This document shows, piece by piece, positions 1 to 11,382 of a stretch of 64,000 bases of DNA (positions are counted from its first letter, which is position 1; every line of letters begins with the position of its first letter). The notes under the pieces were generated by a model. The model had not been told where the DNA came from. It saw nothing but the letters and a program-made list of their open reading frames with translations, and made no database searches. The position numbers and the translations under genes were made by a program. The stretch comes from Silurus meridionalis (Eukaryota; Chordata; Actinopteri; Siluriformes; Siluridae): positions 26,678,879 through 26,742,878 of the forward strand of contig NC_060891.1 in NCBI RefSeq assembly GCF_014805685.1, read 5' to 3'.

Positions 1-690
1 CGTTAAATTGCGCTGTATCTGGATTGTTTCTTCATGGTCCTGGTCTTTATGTTCTGCCCCTGGATGGTAAATATGGATGTGACTTTTACACTGAATAGAC
101 AGAAAATGCTATGCACCTGCATGATTACACACGTCTGCTAATGCTCCCGTGCAGAAAAACACCATCTAAATCCAAAAGGGTGCATGTAATAGTAACTGAG
201 GGGATGGATGAGAAAAACAATATTTCTACAAGTATGATTTTATATATTATGCCGCAGTTTAAATCGGTAAAAAAAAAAAAAGGCGCTCGATAAATCCCAT
301 CTAAATACACGTAAAAACACCAGAGCGATCCGAGAAACCGAAATAGAGGATCCATTGCTAATAAGCAGGCACTCGGGTGACGTAAAAGCCGAAAAAGCAG
401 CAACAGTAAAGTAGGCGAACAATAGAAACGGCTCAAATAAAATGCCTACAAAAATATCTGAAATGAAATTCATTACAGCGGGAAAATTACGTTTAAATGA
501 AACTTGGCCGACTGAGACAGAGGCGAGCAATAAAACTCACACGCTGAGACACTAACGCTTATGAAGCTCATAACTGAAAGGAAAAATATATAGGTATTTC
601 TGAGTGCTGAGTACTGGCATGATTTCGGGGCGTATCTTGGATGAATGAATGGGCGTAGTCCTGTAGTGTTATGCAGAGGAATTAGCATGA
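1..690. other. Unassigned AT-rich sequence
   Basis: I see no gene or recognisable repeat here. A short poly-A run lies at about 269-281. The small open frames on both strands overlap each other, lack family motifs and look like chance frames. Confidence 0.5.
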
Positions 691-692
691 AT

Positions 693-905
693 AAATTCAG
701 TTTTTAGTACTTTTAACAATACACATCGTCTCAAAGCAGATTTACGGAGAGTGTATAACTGTAATTTTATCCTTAATGAGCGACCCAGTAGCGTCTGTGG
801 CGAGGAAAAACCCCCTGAGACCCCATGAGGAAGAAACCTTGAGAGGAACCAGACTCAGAAGGCAAACGCATCCTCATCCTCAACACCGAATGTCTATTCA
901 TTACC
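693..905. repeat. Interspersed repeat family R1, copy A
   Basis: This segment reads 'ACTTTTAACAAT', then 'CTCAAAGCAG', then 'GGCGAGGAAAAAC' and 'CCTTGAGAGGAACCAGACT'. The same words occur in the same order near 53461-53715, and the first part recurs near 20045-20190. It is therefore a dispersed family with three copies in this window. Such segments are common in fish genomes, often as the 3' end of a LINE or a SINE body; I cannot say which. No coding capacity is seen. Confidence 0.6.
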
Positions 906-988
906 CTTTAGGTGCTTTAATGCTAACCTGTTCATGCAACCTGTGGTCCTGAGTCCTTTGATAACAGTTAAAGGCTTTACTACACTAA

Positions 989-1214
989 AACTTTCTTTCA
1001 GCTTCTCCCATTAGGGGGCGCCACAGCAGACCACCCGCATGTTTTGATTTGGTTTTTATGCTGGATGTCCTTCCTAACGCAACCCTCCCCATTTATCCGG
1101 GCTTGGGACCGGCACTAAGGCTTGTGCAACCCTAATGGCTGGGGTTGGTTCCCTGACCGGGGATCGAACCCGGGCCACAGCGATGAGAGCGCCGCATCCT
1201 AACCACTAGACCAC
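989..1214 (-). mobile_element. tRNA-Glu-derived SINE with RTE-like body
   Basis: Read on the minus strand, this starts with a tRNA-Glu-like head containing 'GGTCTAGTGGTTAGGA' (A box) and 'GGGTTCGATCCCCGG' (B box at about 1157-1171). It continues into 'CCAGCCATTAGGGTTGCACA', which matches the 5' leader of the RTE copies at 8734-11502 and 13144-15821. It ends in 'CCCCTAATGGGAGAAGC', which matches the RTE 3' end. The 10-base direct repeat ACTACACTAA flanks it at 979-988 and 1215-1224, as expected for target-primed insertion. The head lacks its first bases, so this is a SINE and not a working tRNA gene. A Pol III promoter is implied by the boxes. Confidence 0.8.
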
Positions 1215-1224
1215 ACTACACTAA

Positions 1225-2150
1225 TCGCTTCTCGCTTGCAATCTGATTCGAAAGAGTGTAGAAATAAAGTAAACAGAGCTAGGCTCCTATCTTTTTGATA
1301 CCACCTCATATGGTCTGTTTTGTGAATCTGTGTACAAGGTTCCAGGTTCCAGGTTCTTGTTGTTGGCTGACAGGAAGGGAACCGTTTGTGGTTTTCTCTT
1401 GTAGCTCATTCGCAAGTTTCTGTTTTTTCTGAGATGATTGTCTTCTCATCGTGGTTGTAAAGAGTGAGTGAACCTGTCTGGTCATTCTGTAGCGTGTGAA
1501 ATCTTCAAACTGACACCAATAAGCGTGCGATAGTCCAAACCATTGAAAATGATTGACAGAACATTATCTGAAGCTGCGACCGCATGATTCCATTCACTCC
1601 CACACTTTTCCCCTCGAACTTCAAACCCCAAGCCATTTTTTCTCTACTCATTTGTACCCTGTTACAGAACCATGGTGCAGCACTGAGCTGTTCATCTGCC
1701 ACCAGTATCCCACCTCAACCTGAGCGCTGATAATCGGATCAGTTGTTCCTGCAGCTCGGATCTTGTTCTTTGTTCCCTTTTTTTTGTTGTTGTGACAGGA
1801 CAGGCATTTCTCCAAACGCAGCTTTATAAATATGCATGTGTAATTGTTATGCATTACGCCAGCGCGAGGCTGCAGGATGTTTTGCCCTTGGTGGAGGACG
1901 GAGGAGAGTCAGAGAGGTAGAGAAAGAGACAGATGAAGACTTATGAGTGTATAATCATTTAAATAAAGTAAGTGAGATGAATTATATTTCGCTAGACACC
2001 ACTTTTTATGAACTCATGGCCAACTTCCCAAGCTTTATGGATGTAGAAATCGGATATTGTTGGAAATAATCATAATATTTTATTGTATATATTCATTTAA
2101 TTAGTAGTGTAAGTATGGGGGGGGGGGCAAACTTCTGCCTGGTACTGTAT
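1225..2150. other. Unassigned sequence
   Basis: No gene or family was recognised. A 'TACCACCTCATATGG' word near 1300 faintly resembles a mariner terminus seen at 47.1-47.5 kb, but it is too short to call. A G run lies at about 2117-2127. Confidence 0.45.
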
Positions 2151-2154
2151 ATAT

Positions 2155-2960
2155 TTGCAGTCAGTATTCAATTTAAGATCTTCTACACAAACCATATCTT
2201 CATGGAGCTCAAGGAAGAACCACATATGGCTGAAAGAGAATCGGTGTTCAAATACCTTCAATGAAGTTAGTGGAACTGTGCGACTATGTTGAAAACCAAT
2301 AAGGAGCCATGAAGAAGGCTGATTGAGCAAAGAGTAGCGAGTTCTCTCTCTGCACAGTGAGGAGAAAGTAGTGACCATGGTTTCATTCTGTTTCTATGGA
2401 GACAATAGAGGGGTTAACCTGTGTCTGGGCTTGCTGTTGTGTCATTTTTCTAGTCTTCTTCAGATCTATCAGGAGCACATTACTATTAAAATCCATTGTA
2501 CATACTTGAAAGGTTTTAAGCCTACAAAACAATATAAATAAATATACACAATATATACTGTTTTTGGAGGCACACAATCGTGCAGGACGTCTTCGGATGC
2601 TGTAGCATGAAATTTTGCCTTTGCTTGAACTCGGTGACCCAAACCTCTACCAGCAATTCTCCATGAAGATCAGCTTTACATTTGGTGGAGTGGAAGATTT
2701 TCTGCTATAGAGCTCTAATTCTATTGGGATGAATGTGAATGCTGACTGCACCCCAGAAACCTCCTCAGCTCAACTGTATCAGTACCTGACTTTACTAACA
2801 CCCAGGAGTCTTTACACAAATCTCCACAAAATCTAGTGGAACATCTTCCCAGAAGATTGGATTGCATCATAACAGGAAATGGAGACTCAATCGAAGTGCA
2901 AAAGAAGCAAATCCCAATTTTATGCTCAGGTCTCCTTGAGCAAATCAGCAAATCAGCCTG
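2155..2960 (-). mobile_element. Tc1-like element remnant (family T)
   Basis: The second half (about 2560-2960) is a degraded copy of a family seen about ten times in this window. It carries 'GGAGGCACACAATCG', 'GGAAGATTTTCTGCTATAG' and 'GGAACATCTTCCCAGAAGA', the reverse complement of 'CTTCTGGGAAGATGTTCC' found in other copies. The first half (about 2155-2250) carries a second fragment with 'CTTCATGGAGCTC' and 'AACCACATATGGCTGAA'. In better copies the termini read 'TATGGACAAAAGTATTGGGA', typical of fish Tc1-like elements. No transposase frame survives. The superfamily assignment is from memory of such termini. Confidence 0.55.
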
Positions 2961-3191
2961 CTGCTACGTACATATACGCTGTATATTTTATATAATACGC
3001 CAGTGTAAATTGTTCTAATGCTGATATTATGCTATATTTTACCAGCGTGTGCAACCTGAAGTGTTTTATTGCTCTTAGAAAATAGTAGTAATATCCCTGT
3101 CCTGATGTAACCAAAACAACTATTAATGTTAATGTTCATCCAGAATGCAGCTACATGACTTGGTTTCAACAGTCCAACCTTCATCACTCCA

Positions 3192-5140
3192 TTGCTACAC
3201 TCCTTTCACTGGATCCCTTCATCCTCCACCACTGCTCCACTGATCCCATCATCCTCCACCACTGCTCCACTGATCCCTTCATCCTCCACCACTGCTCCAC
3301 TGATCCCTTTATCCTCCACCACTGCTCCACTGATCCCTTCATCCTCCACCACTGCTCCATTGATCTCTTCATCCTCCACCACTGCTCCACTGATCCCATC
3401 ATCCTCCACCACTGCTCCACTGATCCCATCATCCTCCACCACTGCTCCACTGATCCCTTCATCCTCCACCACTGCTCCACGGATCCCTTCATCCTCCACC
3501 ACTGCTCCACTGAGCCCTTCATCCTCCACCACTGCCCCATTGATCTCTTCATCCTCCACCACTGCTCCACTGATCTCCATCCTCCACCACTGCTCCACTG
3601 ATCCCTCCATCCTCCACCACTGCTCCACTGATCCCTTCATCCTCCACCACTGCTCCACTGATCCCATCATCCTCCACCACTGCCCCATTGATCTCTTCAT
3701 CGTCCACCACTGCTCCACTGATCCTCCATCCTCCACCACTGCTCCACTGATCCCATCATCCTCCACCACTGCTCCACTGATCCCATCATCCTCCACCACT
3801 GCTCCACTGATCTCATCATCCTCCACCACTGCTCCACTGATCCCATCATCCTCCACCACTGCTCCACTGATCCCTCCATCCTCCACCACTCCTCCACTGA
3901 TCCCTTCATCCTCCACCACTGCTCCACTGATCCCTTCTTCCTCCACCACTGCTCCACTGAGCCCTTCATCCTCCACCACTGCCCCATTGATCTCTTCATC
4001 CTCCACCACTGCTCCACTGATCCCTTCATCCTCCACCACTGCTCCACTGATCCCATCATCCTCCACCACTGCTCCACTGATCCCATCATCCTCCACCACT
4101 GCTCCACTGATCCCATTATCCTCCACCACTGCTCCACTGATCCCTTCATCCTCCACCACTGCTCCACTGATCCCTTCATCCTCCACCACTGCTCCACTGA
4201 TCTCTCCATCCTCAACCACTGCTCCACTGATCTCCATCCTCAACCACTGCTCCACTGATCTCTTCATCCTCCACCACTGCTCCACTGATCTCTTCATCCT
4301 CCACCACTGCTCCACTGATCCCTTCATCCTCCACCACTGCTCCACTGATCCCATCATCCTCTACCACTGCTCCACTAACACCATGATCCCTCCATCCTCT
4401 ACCAATGCTCCACTAATCCTTCCATTTTCTACTACTTCTTCACAAATTTTTAACCACTTATTTCCCCATCCTCTACTTCTCTACTTATCCCTCCATTATC
4501 TACCACTCATCCCTCTATCCTCTAGTTCTCTATTTATCTCTCCATCCTCTACCACTTCTCCACTGATCCCTTCATTCTCTACTACTGATCCATCTATCCT
4601 CTTCTACTTCTCAACTAATCTTTCCATTATCTACCACGCATCCCTCCATCCTCTACCACTGCTGAACTAATCCCTCTATCCTTTACCACTGCACCACTAC
4701 CACTATGATCCCTTCATCCTCTACCACTGCTGCACTAATCCCTCCATCCTTTACCACTGCACCACTAACACCATGATCCCTTCATCCTCTATGACTGCTC
4801 TACTGATCCCTCCATCCTCTACTACTTCTCCACTGATTGTTCCATCCTTTACCACTGCTCCACTCATCCCTCTATCCTCTAATACTGCTCCACTGATCCC
4901 TTCATCCTCTACCACTGCTTCATTGAATGCTCCATCCTCTACTACTCCTTTACTCATCCCTCCATCCTCTACCACTGCACCACTACCACCATGTTCCCTC
5001 CATCCTCTACCTCTGCTTTACTTATCCCTCTATCCTATTCCTCTACCACTGCACCACTCATCTCTCTATCCTCCTCCACTGTACCACTCATCTCTTTATC
5101 CTCCTCCACTGTACCACTCATCTCTCCATCCTCAGACGCA
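3192..5140. repeat. 30-bp minisatellite array
   Basis: A 30-base unit containing 'CCACCACTGCTCCACTGATC' repeats almost without interruption from about 3205 to 4380, roughly 39 units by length. It decays into looser variants to about 5140. Some units are 28 or 29 bases (around 3571, 3718 and 4225). Because 30 is a multiple of three and few units hold a stop, four of six frames stay open, giving a 492-codon plus-strand frame and a 383-codon minus-strand frame. The translated peptide changes register from SSSTTAPLIP to ILHHCSTDPF and back wherever a unit is short. That is the mark of a non-coding tandem repeat. Confidence 0.93.
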
Positions 5141-5798
5141 AGACTTTTATACTGTATCGCATCCTGATTATATCCACATGCAACATTTCTTAATTTCAGC
5201 TGATATTAAATTGTCGTTTTCAGTATCTGCTCCATGGGAATAGAGTGTGCGAGTTCAGCATTGTCTGCTCACATTACGGAAGAGATCCCTCAATAAAGTA
5301 AACAGCTCGCAGGCTACACCGCAGTGGAACAGTGGCTAAATTAAACCTCCGTTCCTCTCGTCTCTCTTAATGAATCTCACTTACAGAGCGCACTGAATAT
5401 AGGACAAAGTCGCTCGTGTTTATTGTGTTCAGCAGAAACTTTTTTTTGGAGAACCCTGTTTTGCATTCTGGGAAGGAGATTTGTATTGATTTATTTGGAG
5501 GCTCTCAAATGGATTTTGGACTCTCATTTGGAGTCTCTTTTTTTTCATCCTCCCTCCATCCATCTCTCCCTCCCTCCCTCCCTCCCTCTCAATGATCTCA
5601 TACTACAGTCTCTTAGCAGCTTTGCACTCTTTTCCTAGGAGTCGTTTAAAAAAAAGAAAAATAAAGAAAAAAAAATAAGAGCGGCTGAAAGACACAAACA
5701 TACTGATGCAAGGTCAGAATTGGCAAAAGGGCATTTTTAGAAAGCAGTGTGATGAATTAATGCATTTGTGCTGGAGTCTGAGATTAGTTTTAGCTCAT

Positions 5799-5823
5799 GA
5801 TTTGAATAATCATTATTCAAATC
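5799..5823. repeat. Short perfect palindrome
   Basis: Two 12-base arms (GATTTGAATAAT and its reverse complement) flank a single C. A degenerate third copy of the arm follows at about 5828-5843. A function is not implied. Confidence 0.8.
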
Positions 5824-6089
5824 AATAATTTGAATAATGATTGATTTAAATTCAATCATCGTACACACATTTCACCCCCAAAGGAGTAGCGTATATACAT
5901 AAATGCAATTTGAATGGTGAAATATATTTATTTTTATATATATTTTAGGACTATTGACAGAAAGGGTGTGAGTTCAAATTCCAGAACTGCCAAACTCCCA
6001 GAACTGCCAAACTTCTGAGAAAATTCACAAATCCCATAATTTTCCATTATCCCAAATGGGATTTCCCATAACCCCATAATAGGAACTGG

Positions 6090-6412
6090 TTAAGTCAGAC
6101 AATGGGAACTGGGTTTCGCAAGAACTGGGAAAGTCAGGGAATCCAATAATTAAGACCAGATTTTTGTAAGTTTTGACAAGCTTCCTCCTTCCTCGATCGA
6201 TTTCCGAAAGTCTGTCAGTGGCTAGAAGAAAAAAGCTGGAACTACTTTTCCATTATATTGACCAATTATATTGAACAAAAAGGCTTGGCAAAGTGAGGTG
6301 AACAAATACAGGAACTGGTAAAGTCAGGCACTCGCCAGTTATGGCGATCCAATAAATGAGTCCAGATTTCTGTATGTTTTAACAGGAATTCACCTTCCTC
6401 GATCGATTTCCA
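6090..6412. repeat. Local direct duplication
   Basis: The order 'GGAACTGG', 'AAGTCAGG', 'ATCCAATAA', 'CCAGATTT', 'TTCCTCGATCGATTTCC' occurs at about 6075-6210 and again at about 6312-6412. The two copies have diverged and lie in the same orientation about 210 bases apart. Confidence 0.6.
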
Positions 6413-6768
6413 TTAAATTGACTCATTTTGAAGAGCTTTAATCCAAAGAGACTTAGAACTGATCTGATCACAGAGGCAGCTTGGTAGCACCGGGAGTTAA
6501 ACTCAGGGCACAGTTTGATCTCCATCCTGAGACATGGCATGTGGTAATGCCGTGAATGTGACAGTGTTCCTTTTTTTGTTAAAATGCTGTTTAAGGAGGC
6601 AGCTGGTCAGACAGGCGTACAATTTCCATCATGTTCAATGTGTGTTTTGTTTTGTGATTTCTTTTGAAAGCAGTTACAGGTTACTTTACTCGGCATTAAG
6701 ATTTTTTTAGACGTGTGTGGGCAGCTGGTCAGATCGGAGGCAGCAATTAGTTTTTCCCTGATGCTTTC

Positions 6769-6772
<4 letters not shown>

Positions 6773-6810
<38 letters not shown>
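6773..6810. repeat. (CA)n microsatellite
   Basis: An uninterrupted run of AC dinucleotides. Confidence 0.97.
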
Positions 6811-6813
<3 letters not shown>

Positions 6814-7646
6814 TCACTGAGTTCATTTATAAATGTATTCACACGCACATTAAAGCTGTAATTCAGATGAAATTCCACGTTGAGAGAAAGCACAGAATGC
6901 TATCGGGTTCATGAGAAAGAGAATAAAACGTTGCTTTCAGTGAGATGGAAGAGTGGAGATGGTGCGGTGCAGTGTGTAGGTGTGTGGAAGGAGAACTGTC
7001 TGCTAATGGCTACTATCTGTTCTTTGAAGAAAGTTCTGAGCGGGTAGACACGTGGGTGGTCGGCGATGATGGTGGGTTACGGACGTCGAGGAGGTGTTAA
7101 GAAGCGCATGGGTTTCTTGTGAATTATGGATGTAGATGCATCGTTTGCAAGCTCGACGTTCCAAGTCTCATAACGGTCGCACTTCATATGAATATCTGAA
7201 GGTTCGGGAAAGCGAAAAAAAACGTCCAGCGTTTTGTGAATATGCTGACAGATTAAAACTGTGTATGCGTCTGATAGCGGAGGTTCTTTTCAACGTTTGA
7301 TCTTTGCGAGAGTGTAAACAACGTGTTTACAAGTGCCATTTCAATAAAGCAAACCGACGTCTTTTAGAGCGAGAGAGAGACGGATGGAGGGAGGCCGAGG
7401 GAAATAGCAACAGAAATAAAACAGATGGAGGCAGAGATGGATAAATGGAGTAAGCATGTAGTGAGAAACATACCTGGAGGGAGTAAGTGACAAAAGATGG
7501 ATAGAGAAATGAAGAGCAAGAGATGGAGACAGAGACTGAAATAGAGATGGATAGCAAAACAATGTCATGTCTTTAAGATAGAGGGATGCGAGCGCAGGCT
7601 TGGGGTTTATTAAAGAGTGCGAAACGTTGATTTTTTATGTGTATGC
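6811..7646. other. Unassigned sequence, partly purine-rich
   Basis: No gene or dispersed family was recognised. From about 7361 to 7560 the plus strand is strongly biased to A and G, which keeps minus-strand Ser/Leu-rich frames open by composition alone. Confidence 0.5.
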
Positions 7647-8764
7647 TAGAGGTTTAACGGTACACATATTCGTATCGATTCGTTTTGGTGCAGGATCTTT
7701 ATTACAGTGCGCACGTGGACGGAATGCAATGCTCATTTCACGTGCGAAACATCGTTACGTTCTCCCTCATGAACAAGTGACAGACGAGATTGTTTAGTCT
7801 TCGCCTCGTGTCACTGCTTTACTCAATCCGTTCAAATGCACATGTGCAAAAACTCCAATTTAGTTCACTTCCTGATCTCGCTAACGTTTTTACCACATGG
7901 ATTCTTTTGCTTTTTTTTGTACGGCTTCAAGAGTTTGTCTTAAAAAAGGTGAAAATACTCGAAAATTACTCATATTATAGGAAGTGAATGAATGAATGAA
8001 TGAAGGATGGAAGGAAGGAATGAATTCATTTATATAAATAAACTGAAAAATTGAATAAACATAGAAGTATGCTGAAATAACAGTTTAGTACCGTATTTTT
8101 CGGACTATAAGCCGCTACTTTTTCCCCACGTTTTGAACCCCGCGGCTTAAACAACGAAGATAAACTTCACAAACTTCACAATATTTAAGCCAAAAAACTG
8201 AACCCCATAACATTAGACCAATGAAATTTCCGAACGGAAACAAAAAAACGCACCTCACCTGTGTTCTGAGCTGCACGGCATCGGGAGAAAAAACTTCCAT
8301 CGGGTGATTTTTAAACGCACGACGATGCCAAAAGATAAACTGCCAATAGAAATAGTTGTGAAAGAAAGGAGAAAGACAGTGAACAATGACTTACTTGGTA
8401 GGCTACTGTTTAGATACAAGCTGTTGTAACGCGTTGAGTCTGGGTGAAGGGAGAGCTCGCTAACTCCAGTTACAACAGAAATCATATAAGCACAGACAGG
8501 TTTCTAAAACTCGTGCTTTTTTTATTTTTCTTGGCAACAGCGTTACAGGTTAGTCAAAGACACTTAGAAATGAGCATCAGAAAATAATAAGGACATATTC
8601 CTCTGTCTTACACACATGCAGTAATAGCGGGAGAATGCAGTGGCAGGCTATTCCCAAAGGTGCGGCTTATTTATGTTCAAAATAAAAATATTTGTAAAAT
8701 TCAGTGGGTGCGGCTTATATATGGGTGCGCTTTCTTCTTCTTCTTCTTCTTTCGGCTGCTCCCT

Positions 8765-9951
8765 TTAGGGGTCGCCACAGCGGATCATCTGTCTCCATAC
8801 CACCCTGTCCTCTACATCTGCCTCTTTCACACCAACTACCTGCATGTCTTCCCTCACCACATCCATGAACCTCCTCCTTGGCCTTCCTCTTTTCCTCCTA
8901 CCTGGTGGCTCCATCCTCAGCATTCTTCTACCAATATAATTCATGTCCCTCCTCTGCACATGTCCAAACCATCTCAATCTCGCCTCCCTCACCTTGTCAC
9001 CAAAACATCCTACATGCGCTGTCCCTCTAATAAACTCATTTCTAATCTTGTCCATCCTCGTCACTCCCAACGAAAACCTCAACATCTTCAGCTCTGCTAC
9101 CTCCTGCTCCACCTCCTGTCTTTTACTCAATGCCACTGTCTCTAATCCATACATCATCGCAGGTCTCACCACAGTCCTATAAACTTTCCCTTTCATTCTT
9201 GCAGATGCCCTACTATCACAAATCACTCCTGTTACTCTTCTCCACCCACTCCACCCTGCCTGCACTCTTTTCTTTACTTCCCTAACACACTCTCCATTAC
9301 TTTGCACTGTTGACCCCAGGTACCAGAACTCCTCCACCTTCTCCACCTCTTTCCTGCAACCGCATCACCCACTGCCCTCCCTCTCATTCACACACATGTA
9401 CTCTGTCTTACTCCTACTGACTTTTATTCCCCTTCTCTCCAGCGCATATCTCCACCTCTCCAGGCTCTTCTCAACCTGCTCCCTACTCTCACCTCAAATC
9501 ACAATATCATCTGCAAACATCATAGTCCAGGGAGACTCCTGTCTGACCTCGTCCGTCAACCTGTCCATCACCACTGCAAACAGGAAAGGGCTCAGGGCCG
9601 ATCCTTGATGCAGTCCAACCTTCACCCTGAACCAGTCTGTCTTTCCTACTGCACACTTCACTGCCGTCACACTGTCCTCATACATGTCCTGCACCACCCT
9701 CACATACTTCTCTGACACACCTGACTTCCTCATACAATACCACAACTGCTCTCTTTCTCTAAATCCACAAATACACAATGCAATTCCTTCTGTCCTTCTC
9801 TATACTTCCCCATCAACATCCTCAAAGCAAATAATGCGTCTGTGGTGCTCTTCCTCGGCATGAAACCATACTGTTGCTCACAGATGGTCACCTCTTCTCT
9901 CAGCCTGGCTTCCACTACTCTTTCCCATAACTTCATGGTGTGACTGATCAA
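8765..9951 (-). pseudogene. RTE copy 1: reverse transcriptase and C-terminal part
   Basis: Minus-strand frames at 9730-9951, 9494-9778 and 8765-9346 together form the reverse transcriptase and tail. Visible blocks are 'CEQQYGFMPRKSTTDALFAL', 'GLHQGSALSPFLFAVVMDRL' and 'WTMMFADDIVI', where FADD stands for the usual Tyr/Phe-x-Asp-Asp catalytic motif. The C-terminal piece has 'VRPAMMYGLETVALSKRQE' and 'RLRWFGHVQRRDMNYIGRRM'. At least two frameshifts and a stop just after FADDIVI inactivate it. The fragments join the endonuclease region upstream within one insertion. Confidence 0.88.
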
Positions 9952-10444
9952 CTTAATTGGCTGTTACTGCAGGTCTGCACATCACCCTTATGCTTAAAGA
10001 TCGGTACCAGCACACTCCTTCTCCATTCCTCAGGCATCTTCTCACCTTCCAATCCTGTTAAACAATCTGGTTAAAAACCCCACTGCCATCTCTCCTAAAC
10101 ATCTCCACGCTTCTACCGGTATGTCATCTGGTCCAACCGACTTTCCATTCTTCATCCTCTAAATCGCTGCTCAAAATACTCCCTCCACCTTCTCAACACA
10201 CTCTCCTCACTAGTCAACATATTTCCCTCTCCATCCTTTACTGCTCTAACTTGCACGTCTCCTTGTCTTGCTTTCTATTTCCAGATGTCACACCAAGTAC
10301 TTTTCTAGCTGCCTCCCTCATCACTCCTGCAGTAGTTGCCCAATCATCCAGCAACTCTTCACCACCACCGAGCCCCTGTCTGACCTCTTCCCTGAACCTC
10401 ACACTACACTCTTCCTCCTTCAGTTTCCACCATCTTATTCTTCT

Positions 10445-11382
10445 TTAAGTCCTCACTCTCCTCCTCTTCTTCTTCTCCTCCAAAACCATCCTACAGACCA
10501 CCATCCGATGCTGTCTAGCTACACTGTCCCCTGCCAACACCTTACAGTCTCCAATCTCCTTCAGGTTGCATCTCCTGCATAGCACATAGTCCACCTGTGT
10601 GCACCTTCCTCCACTCTTATACGTCACCCTATGATCCTCCTTCTTCTTAAAATAAGTGTTCACCACTGCCATTTCCATCCTTTTAGCAAAATCTACCACC
10701 ATCTGCCCTTCCACATTCCTCTCCTTAAAACCATACCTACCCATCTCCTCCTCATCACCTCTGTTCCCTTCACCTACATGCCCATTAAAGTCTGCCCCAA
10801 TCACCAATCGTTCTTCCCTAGGTACACCATCTACCACTTCATCTAATTCACTCCAGAACCTTTCCTTCTCCTCCATCTCACAGCCAACTTGTGGAGCATA
10901 GGCACTGATGACATCATCCCTTCAACTTCCACCTTCACGATCATCACCCTATCAGAAACTCTCTTCACCTCCACTACACTCTTACTGCACTCTTCCTTCA
11001 GAATCACCCCTACACCATTTCTCTTTCCATCCACACCATGATAAAACAGTTTAAACCCACCTCCAATGCTCCTGGCCTTACTCCCTTTCCACTTGGTCTC
11101 CTGAACACACAGCATATCTACCTTTCTCCTCTCCATCATATCAGCTATCTCTCTCCCTTTACCCGTCATAGTACCAACATTTAAAGTACCAACCCGAACC
11201 TCCACTCTCCTACACTTCTCCTTTCCCTGCCGTCTCTGTAGACGTCTTACTCCCCTTCTTCTCCTTCTTCCATCAGTAGCCCAATTTCCACAGGTACCCT
11301 GTCGGCTAACGATACCTGTGGCGGTCGTTGTTAACCCGGGCCTCGACCGATCCGGTATGAAATTCTCATTTGTGATCCGCAT
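10445..11382 (-). pseudogene. RTE copy 1: endonuclease region
   Basis: Two overlapping minus-strand frames cover an AP-endonuclease-like domain. The first (from 11382) holds 'VRVGTLNVGTMTGKGRE' and 'CVQETKWKGS', which correspond to the conserved Asn and Glu blocks of APE-type LINE endonucleases. The second (10445-10876) holds 'VIGADFNGHVGEG', the Asp-x-Asn block, and 'CTQVDYVLCRR', the region of the late Asp. The two are separated by a frameshift near 10870, so the domain is not made intact. In a live element this protein nicks target DNA to prime reverse transcription. The + strand frames over the same bases are shadows. Confidence 0.85.

Larger units (their letters stand above)
5141..6772. 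other. Unassigned sequence with small repeats
   Basis: No gene was seen. The stretch holds a CCCT-rich tract at about 5550-5590, an A-rich run at 5648-5680, a 25-base palindrome at 5799-5823 and a local duplication at 6090-6412. The open frame at 5423-5638 runs into the CCCT tract and has no family features. Confidence 0.5.

Noticed and set aside
1140..1214. Possible functional tRNA-Glu gene
   Set aside because: It lacks a complete acceptor stem, continues into a SINE body and is flanked by a target duplication.
3192..4670. 492-codon open frame on the plus strand and 383-codon frame on the minus strand
   Set aside because: Produced by the 30-bp repeat; the peptide changes register at short units and has no domain, so a protein gene is not supported.
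10251..10901. Plus-strand Ser/Pro/Thr-rich frames over the RTE copies
   Set aside because: Antisense shadows of the RTE endonuclease; the same text occurs opposite every RTE copy.
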